This document shows positions 57,860-64,000 of a stretch of 64,000 nt of DNA, one piece after another. The notes below the pieces were generated by a model that worked only from the letters and a program-made list of their open reading frames with translations, did no database searches and was not told the DNA's origin. A program made the position numbers and the translations under genes. The DNA is taken from assembly GCA_036362985.1 (NCBI GenBank), contig JAYGXS010000003.1, forward strand, positions 78,198,092-78,262,091, read 5' to 3'. Source of the stretch: Ligula intestinalis. Taxonomy: Eukaryota > Platyhelminthes > Cestoda > Diphyllobothriidea > Diphyllobothriidae. Numbering within the stretch: the stretch's first letter is position 1; each line of letters opens with the position of its first letter.

Positions 57860-59640
57860 GCCTGCACTATCCTGAAGAACAACGCATGATGGACCTTGAT
57901 GAAATCAACTGGCGTAGAGTATACTTAATAGCAGGAATTGTTGCACATATTTTTTATGGCCTTAGCGCTACAAATATGTTTCATAGACAGCATAAAAAAA
58001 TTCATTTGGTAGAGAAATACGCTCCTTATTATCGTTTCAAAGAAGTAAAGACAAAGTGGGCTATAAAATTTTTTTCTGATTATGAAACTAAACAACATAC
58101 AATAATTATACATAAATTATTATAGCTGCCCTTTTTATAAGTGCAGATTGTAAAATGTAAAACGGGGTCCAAATTTACTACCAATATTGATGTACCCTAT
58201 TGGCTTTCTCCGTAAAAGCATATATAAAAATGATAAAGCATATATATAAAGGAATTTTGGCAGGAAAAAAAACAAAATGTAAATGTAACAAAAGATCGTT
58301 TTCAAATATTTGCGGGAATTAAAAAGCTTTTAAAAGCTAAAAAGTGTTCTTTTCTTCAAGTTTAAAATGCAAAAAAGTAATGCGCCACGAAATGTATGCC
58401 AGAAGAAAAACTATTTTGCAGTTTGTCAAATAAATACTTCGGAATTTCTAAGGGCGCTGGAAATAAACGTGAACAATGCACGCAACGTAGGTGGTTATTA
58501 TATTCTAGAGTTTAGTTTTTGCAGGTGGCCCAGAAAAACTGCATGTGAAAACTGACGTATTTACATTTTTGAAATATGTTGCAGTTGTACTACATTATAG
58601 TTTGTAATAAAGTCTAATTTAGTGGCATGTTCAAATTTACAAAAACATTTCAGACTGTTGCTTTATATTTTATGTACATGCTGCTATATTTTCCGCTGAT
58701 ATTTTTTTTTCTCGAAAAGGGGGCATACATTTTGATGAGATTAACTTTATTGTGTTAGTGTTACCCAAAGCATTACCTTGACTAATTCTCGTCAAGCAAG
58801 AGGTATGTTGTTCCGTTACCTTAATTAATAATCGATTACCATCTTTGGAACCTAAGCCATTTTTTAGGAAAGCAACTATTCACCTCTTCTCCCAACAACT
58901 TTTCAGACAAGTCCTTTCAGTATAAAGTAGGAAATATCCATTGCCGGCTGAGTTGTGGCAGTCCAACTTTTGTGAATGAAAACGCCCCAATTATGGTGAC
59001 AGAGGATGATTCCTATGGCTAGATGTAGTCAGCAATAACTAGCTGAACTCGGCTCAACTCTAGTTGGAACCTCAGTCTATGAGATTTATTGCATAAGAAT
59101 GCAAAACTGACCACTATCTACAATCTGTTTCCAGTCCAGACGAGACCTATGCTCTGAGCTCTAACACCAAGCGAAACCGACAATTTACCTTCTGTCATCC
59201 GGATGAATCCTCAAACCACCTTCGCACGAAAACTGGTGCAGGGGCTGAAACCTTAATTGGTTTCGCACTTAAACGCCCCCCGTGGGAGGTTTGGGTTGAT
59301 GACGTCATTCGTAAAGACTTACAAACTGCCGCACTGAGATTGTCTATGTTCGACGAGAGACTCTTAAAGACTTTTTAGGCATGCATAGTTCTCGAGGCAA
59401 GTGCAATCAGGGAAGATGATTCCCACCTTGCAGATGTAAAAACTGTAAAAGAAACTGGAAAAGTAAGTGATTATAATAACTGCCTTAGCTTATAAGTTCA
59501 AACTAAAAACCGTGCTAATTACACTCGTCTGGCTCGGCCGTAGACTGCGGGCTGTGAACATCTTGTGAAAGAAAAATTGTTTTTATCCCTACGATACAAT
59601 TTTGCAGTGGATGTCGACCATGCTGTACAAATTGCAGACA
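57860..59640. other. No recognisable gene
   Basis: An ATG-initiated 79-codon frame at about 57886-58125 has a hydrophobic stretch (VYLIAGIVAHIFYGL) but no family I recognise, and there is no supporting context. The rest is AT-rich. Confidence 0.45.
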
Positions 59641-59654
59641 ATGTGAATATAGTT

Positions 59655-59800
59655 GACCCAATTGTAAACCCGCGTAGTAGAGAAGGCCGTTACGCAGCCA
59701 ATGCTCTTTCAGTTGAGTAACAAATGCCACGCCTTGCACCACGAGTTTAATCACACTCGGATCGATTTTCCCACTCAACTTAAGTGGATACGATGTTGTA
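59655..59800 (-). repeat. tRNA-derived SINE-like repeat, copy 3
   Basis: GAGAAGGCCGTTACGCAGCC, AATGCTCTTTCAGTTGAG, then TTTAATCACACTCGGATCGATTTT and CCACTCAACTT. It corresponds to copies 2 and 4 but lacks the distal body. Confidence 0.55.
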
Positions 59801-59859
59801 TGCATGTGGATGACAGCTCAAATGTTGTTGTGTATCTTACAGCAAGGTGGGTCATGGAC

Positions 59860-60060
59860 GGTGGCTAGGGCTACATAAACCACACTTTCCTCTACCCCAA
59901 CCGGAACCAATGAGATAAGAGGACGCAGATGGCTGGCGCGGGCGTAGTAGACGTCCAGGTGTGCTACCGCAGCTAACTCAGCTCCGGTTGATTAAGAGTG
60001 CCATAGAGGTCACACTTAGAAGAAACCATTGCAGTCTGACTACGATCCGTCCGGCCAGCC
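59860..60060 (-). repeat. Dispersed repeat R-A (minus)
   Basis: The reverse complement has ACTGCAATGGTTTCTTC, GTGACCTCTATGGCACTC, then CGCGCCAGCCATCTGCG and CATTGGTTCCGGTTGGGG, in the same order as the 57.7-kb copy. Confidence 0.5.
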
Positions 60061-60069
60061 ACTCTTTAA

Positions 60070-61140
60070 AAACGCTGGGCAGTCTCAGTTTTACCAGCAC
60101 CGGCTATGACCATCAATCTTGTCTCCAGTAAGAAAATAACAGGATTTGTAGTGATCGCGTCTGTACAACGCCCTCCTTACTCTTGATGCCGCAGACGAGG
60201 TCACTCAGGTCATAGGACCTCGCGCGAGAGCAGTTTTCCCGCGTGCCTCGGGTCTACGCGCAGACGGACACTTGCACAGGCTAGCCAGACTTCGCCCATC
60301 TCAAGTTTGCGCCACGACCTCTAGTCTAGACATTAACCACGTGATTGGCCGCGGTAAAAAACGTCGCCACCATTGCGGCGATTCCTGAGGCTCTCGTCCC
60401 TCCTAAATTAACACCCTGGCGGCCGAATTGAAGTAATCCAAGATTCAAAACTCTTTCAAACTATTCTTCAATCCTTTTGTGCAGAATACACTATTCCTAA
60501 CACTTTGACCTTCCCACCATCTTCGCTCAACAACCTAAGAAACAAACTGGGCCTGGATGATCGTAGCTGTTAGGGTTAACCTTTGTGGCTTTAACATCTC
60601 TCGATAAGGTAACCGGCGTCCCAGTAGCCTAAATTGCGCCCACATTGTAAGTCGACGTTTACAGATCGCCTCTGTACATCAAAAGAGTACCAACACTGAG
60701 CTCGGAAGGTCTAAATTAGTATTTTGTCCAGTAACAGACGTCCCCTTACTATACCAATTCATTTTATGAGTTGGAAATATTGTTCAACTTGTACACAGAC
60801 GTGCAAACCTGCTCTCTTTGCCCAGTCATGCATCGCACACGTAGGTGGACCGTTTAAACCCCTCAGTTACCACGCCTGAAGTCATTCCGCGTCGGCATGG
60901 TTTTCTTGCCTGAGAGCAAGTTGGTTGTGGCAGGAGGGAGCGTTATAGACGCTTAACAAGTCTGTTATCGTATACAGTCAATTTAAATGAAAGTCATAGG
61001 TGTTGTGACCACTGCGTAGGGCATGTGGTGGCCGTTGTCGCTCGCAATGATCCAACTGTTACTCATAAGGAATTGCAAACAATTAGAACCCCAATCACTA
61101 TGGCGTCCATTTAGAGCAGATAAGAAGCCCCTAGACGAAG
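60070..61140. other. No recognisable gene
   Basis: No frame above 60 codons with any motif. I see nothing to annotate. Confidence 0.5.
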
Positions 61141-61164
61141 TCAACGAATATAGCTGACCCAATT

Positions 61165-61390
61165 TTTAAAATATTTGCGGCGCTGGTGGAAATCAAACCC
61201 GCACAACAGGAAATGCTTTTTCTTATCCATAGCTCTACAGTTTGAGCTAATACGCCAAGCCGTAAGCCGTGAATTTAATCACACTTGGAGCGATTTTACC
61301 CGCTCAAGTTACCGCCCATAGAGGACAGCAAGCTGACCACCCAAGCAGAATTTCCTAAGCAATCATCTTGAATCCACCAGAATGAATACA
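61165..61390 (-). repeat. tRNA-derived SINE-like repeat, copy 4
   Basis: GCGGCGCTGGTGGAAATCAAACCC (B-box side) and GCTCTACAGTTTGAGCTAAT (A-box side), then the body AATCACACTTGGAGCGATTT, ACCCGCTCAAGTTACCGC, GCAAGCTGACCACCCAAGC and GAATCCACCAGAATGA. Best matched to copy 2. Confidence 0.6.
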
Positions 61391-61814
61391 AGGCTGTCTT
61401 GATTGTTAGGAGTTTTGGCATTTTAGCTTAAAGAGTCGATAAGAAGATGCTAAACGGGCATAGCCATTCATAAATTATTCACCGTCGTCAGCCAGACATA
61501 GCAAAACCTTGGTTTAAACGACACACAGCTGATTTCCTCACTCATGGACTCCGAGGATTTTTACAAGGAAATCCCCGTTACGCAAAAGCAGCCCAAAATG
61601 TGTCCCCAACGTCTTTCAGTAGCAAAAAAACCATCTTTATTAAAAATACGACATACTGCGATTTTTCAAGTTAAGTTGCGTTGCTCAGAAATATTTAACT
61701 TTTTGGAAAATGTTAAAATAAAAAAGCTAAAATTCGGGGTTACTTAGTTAACTTAAGTCTCAACTGTAAAAAAGCCTTTTTATACGAAACACCAAGTGAA
61801 TAAGTTAGTAAAAT

Positions 61815-61985
61815 ATCAGAGGATAAATTTGCGAACATACGTTTGTTATTGATAAATTCTCGTTAGGCCTTTAAATATATATGGAAATGAAAAAATACAC
61901 TATGCAGGTTTCATTACCAGATACATGTAAAGGCCTGACGAGAATTTATCGAAAACATACGTATGTTGGCCGATTTATCTTTTGA
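61815..61985. mobile_element. Solo PLE1 terminal-repeat pair (inverted)
   Basis: Left arm GGATAAATTTGCGAACATAC...CTCGTTAGGCC, right arm AAAGGCCTGACGAGAATTTATC...GTATGTTGGCCGATTTATC, separated by about 60 bp. The right-arm hammerhead (61932-61971, plus) keeps GGC/GCC, CUGACGA, stem II, GAA and a perfect seven-pair stem III (AACATACGTATGTT), but the cleavage-site C is G. The left arm has lost core bases. Confidence 0.7.
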
Positions 61986-61999
61986 AATTTTCAATGAGA

Positions 62000-64000
62000 A
62001 TTTTCGCAAATTTAAAAATCAGTGAAAGTATATTCGTTGACTAATTACTTTAAATTGAATTGTCGTGTTCAATCGTTAACGTGCCACTTTGCGTACATTA
62101 AGTGAAATTGCCTTGCGGAAAATGTCTTATATATCATTTCTTCATTCACCTTAAGACCACTTTCAGATTATTCTTGAAAAAATGGTTAATTATTTACGAT
62201 TATCAGTGCTTTGATTGTCCTGAAATGCAAATTATGTTCTTCTTGTTAACCAATACTCTCCAAATTAGACGTTTCCTAAAAAAATTAAACCAACTTGTGA
62301 GTGTTTGGACATTCCTTCTTAGGCTAATGTCATTCTGGTTCATAGTTTCAGAATCATTGAAATATCAAGTAATTAGCAAGAAAAAATAAAGTCCACAAGA
62401 AAAGCGCCAAATGAATATGCGTTGAATCATTGAAAGCACCTTCTGTAACAAGTTATCTCTTGAAACATCCTTTTAATTAGATACTTAGATCTCGAATTTA
62501 TGCGAACTTCGAACTTTTCCGAAGGTAAGGTCAACATAAAACAGGAAATGTCGACCAGTTCTTTCACTTCCATGAAAATAGGGGAAATGATAAATTTCAT
62601 ATTTCTGTGTACACTGGGGCTTTTTACTTAGATTTGGTTACTTAAAATACCCATTTTAAGTTTGTAAATGTATAGTAGAGTGGCAAAATATAAAGTAAGA
62701 TTTTGAAAAAAACTGATAATCTTCTACCCATTCCGTTTTAAGTTTCTGTACTGCTTTAAAATAAAGTGAAGATGGTTTTAACATCTTTTGGATACAACTT
62801 GACAGAGACTTGTGACGGCATGTCGCAGGTGTTCATGTATATGGTACTTTACTGTAGACACAGAAGTGTATTACTTAATTTTATTGAACCGGAGTTAAAG
62901 ATATTCGAAACCTCATTTTTTCTGCCCACCTTTTCATCAAAACAGCGCGATTTCTCATAGTTCCATTAGCAGGACGCTCGTGAAGGCAAAACGAAATTTT
63001 ACTTTCTCTGTAAAGGCTAAGCTACCATTTCCCCGGCTTATTTTAATGTTATTTGAGAATACAACACAAACAAACCGGACTTTTAGTTCCACAGCGTTTC
63101 ATAGTATAGGAGAATCCTTGGATACCAGAAAAAGCCGGGTTTCCTCAAATTTTTCCTTTATTACACCAATCTGCACTGAACTCTTTTTAATAAACAGCAT
63201 TTCGCTCTTTACATTTAATGAGCTCGGCAATCTGCTGTAGGAACCGAGCCCAGATGCCCAACGTTTATGCGTTGCGCCGCGGGCCGGTAGCCGGTAGCCA
63301 TGCTGGTCGTGACCCGCAGAATACATTACTGTAGGAATGGCCCTTAACCTTTAAGTTATTGCCGTTGTAGTGGCCATTTTTAGGGGCTATCGAATAACCT
63401 CTACTACTGTTAATCGAAAAATCATTAACAGTCAGATCAGAGGTAGTCAGCTTTCCAGGACGTACACACTACTCGAATCTAGCCTATCACATGCAGTACA
63501 TTGAAGTTGATCGATACAGATTCACTCATCTGGTGACCTCTTTTTCTCCTTACGGAAGCCGAAAATACGCAAAAGTACAATTTGTTAGAATGTGAAGGAA
63601 AAACGCATGGAAAATATAATGGTTCATAAATCTATCCATTAGAGTTTTGCGATAATTCTCATTGGACGATTAAAAAGACGCATTGGTAAACAATCTTTTT
63701 CAGTCGTTCATCATCAGGCCGGTGCAGTGATATGAAGAATAAAAGTGGTAAGCTAATTGCAGCCTTTGTATGATCGTCAGGTTGGGGTGGATGGGTGTAT
63801 TTAGGCATCTGAGTTTTCCCTCGTCTCCTGAATGCGAGTTCCAGCGCGTGTGGGACGTTGTTCGCGATGCGCAGAGAAGAATAAAGGGATGTTCTCACGG
63901 TCAGCGGGTTGATGTCTGTATGTTAGCCGCGCAAGGTGCGCTTGACTCTTCTCTGTGGCTTCGTTTTGTGTGTTTTATGACGACGTGGCTTCAGGAGGCG
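62000..64000. other. No recognisable gene
   Basis: AT-rich to 63.2 kb with frames up to 95 codons and no motifs. A more GC-balanced stretch follows, with a 79-codon minus-strand frame (about 63659-63898) whose origin I cannot assign. Confidence 0.5.

Noticed and set aside
57886..58125. 79-codon ATG frame with a hydrophobic segment
   Set aside because: Its length is within chance expectation for AT-rich DNA and the peptide matches no family I know. It is kept only as a note in the gap entry.
1..64000. CRISPR array, operons or bacterial origin
   Set aside because: No regularly spaced short repeats with unique spacers, no dense coding, and the mobile elements are eukaryotic.

Overview
The window reads as non-coding, transposon-rich DNA from an animal nuclear genome. 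No host protein-coding gene can be supported. Open frames outside mobile elements are short (mostly 60-120 codons), overlap on both strands, and show no domain I recognise. There is no operon-like packing and no CRISPR array or rRNA. Three things point to an invertebrate metazoan, and the mix is most like a large-genome flatworm such as a tapeworm or fluke: Penelope-like elements with GIY-YIG endonuclease, CR1-like and RTE-like LINEs side by side, and degenerate TTAGGG-type tracts. The flatworm call is inference, not something a single sequence proves.

Layout. From 1 to 10.2 kb there are only dispersed repeat fragments, including a duplicated segment at 5.8-6.5 kb and several copies of a repeat called R-A here. 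From 10.3 to 16.3 kb lies a transposon cluster. It holds a Penelope-like element (PLE1, 10728-12054, minus) bounded by inverted repeats that each carry a hammerhead ribozyme motif, a GIY-YIG fragment of a different Penelope lineage (PLE2, 12240-12960, minus), an 85-bp Tigger-like MITE (13789-13873), an RTE-type LINE 3' end (14148-14715, plus) and a decayed third Penelope copy (PLE3, 15150-16320, plus). From 17 to 32 kb there are diverged repeats, two oppositely oriented terminal-inverted-repeat elements (21791-22320 and 23818-24372), tRNA-derived fragments and short telomere-like tracts.

From 35 to 42 kb there are three hammerhead-like motifs, a stand-alone PLE1 inverted-repeat pair (37496-37680) and two families of long direct repeats. 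A nearly complete but frameshifted CR1-like LINE occupies about 44.4-48.6 kb. An interstitial telomere-type array sits at 51.0-51.3 kb. From 54.0 to 55.3 kb there is a 600-bp foldback element and an internally deleted PLE1 derivative. The rest holds scattered repeat copies, ending with another PLE1 inverted-repeat pair at 61.8-62.0 kb.

The coherent biological story is self-cleaving RNA riding on retroelements. PLE1 terminal repeats contain every conserved hammerhead core position. Two further dispersed repeat groups carry a second hammerhead-like layout whose two-base stem III is self-complementary, and it appears as ACGU in one group and AGCU in the other, a base-pair-preserving change. Autonomous protein function (reverse transcriptase plus endonuclease) survives as a long open frame only in PLE1, and that copy lacks the front of its reverse transcriptase.
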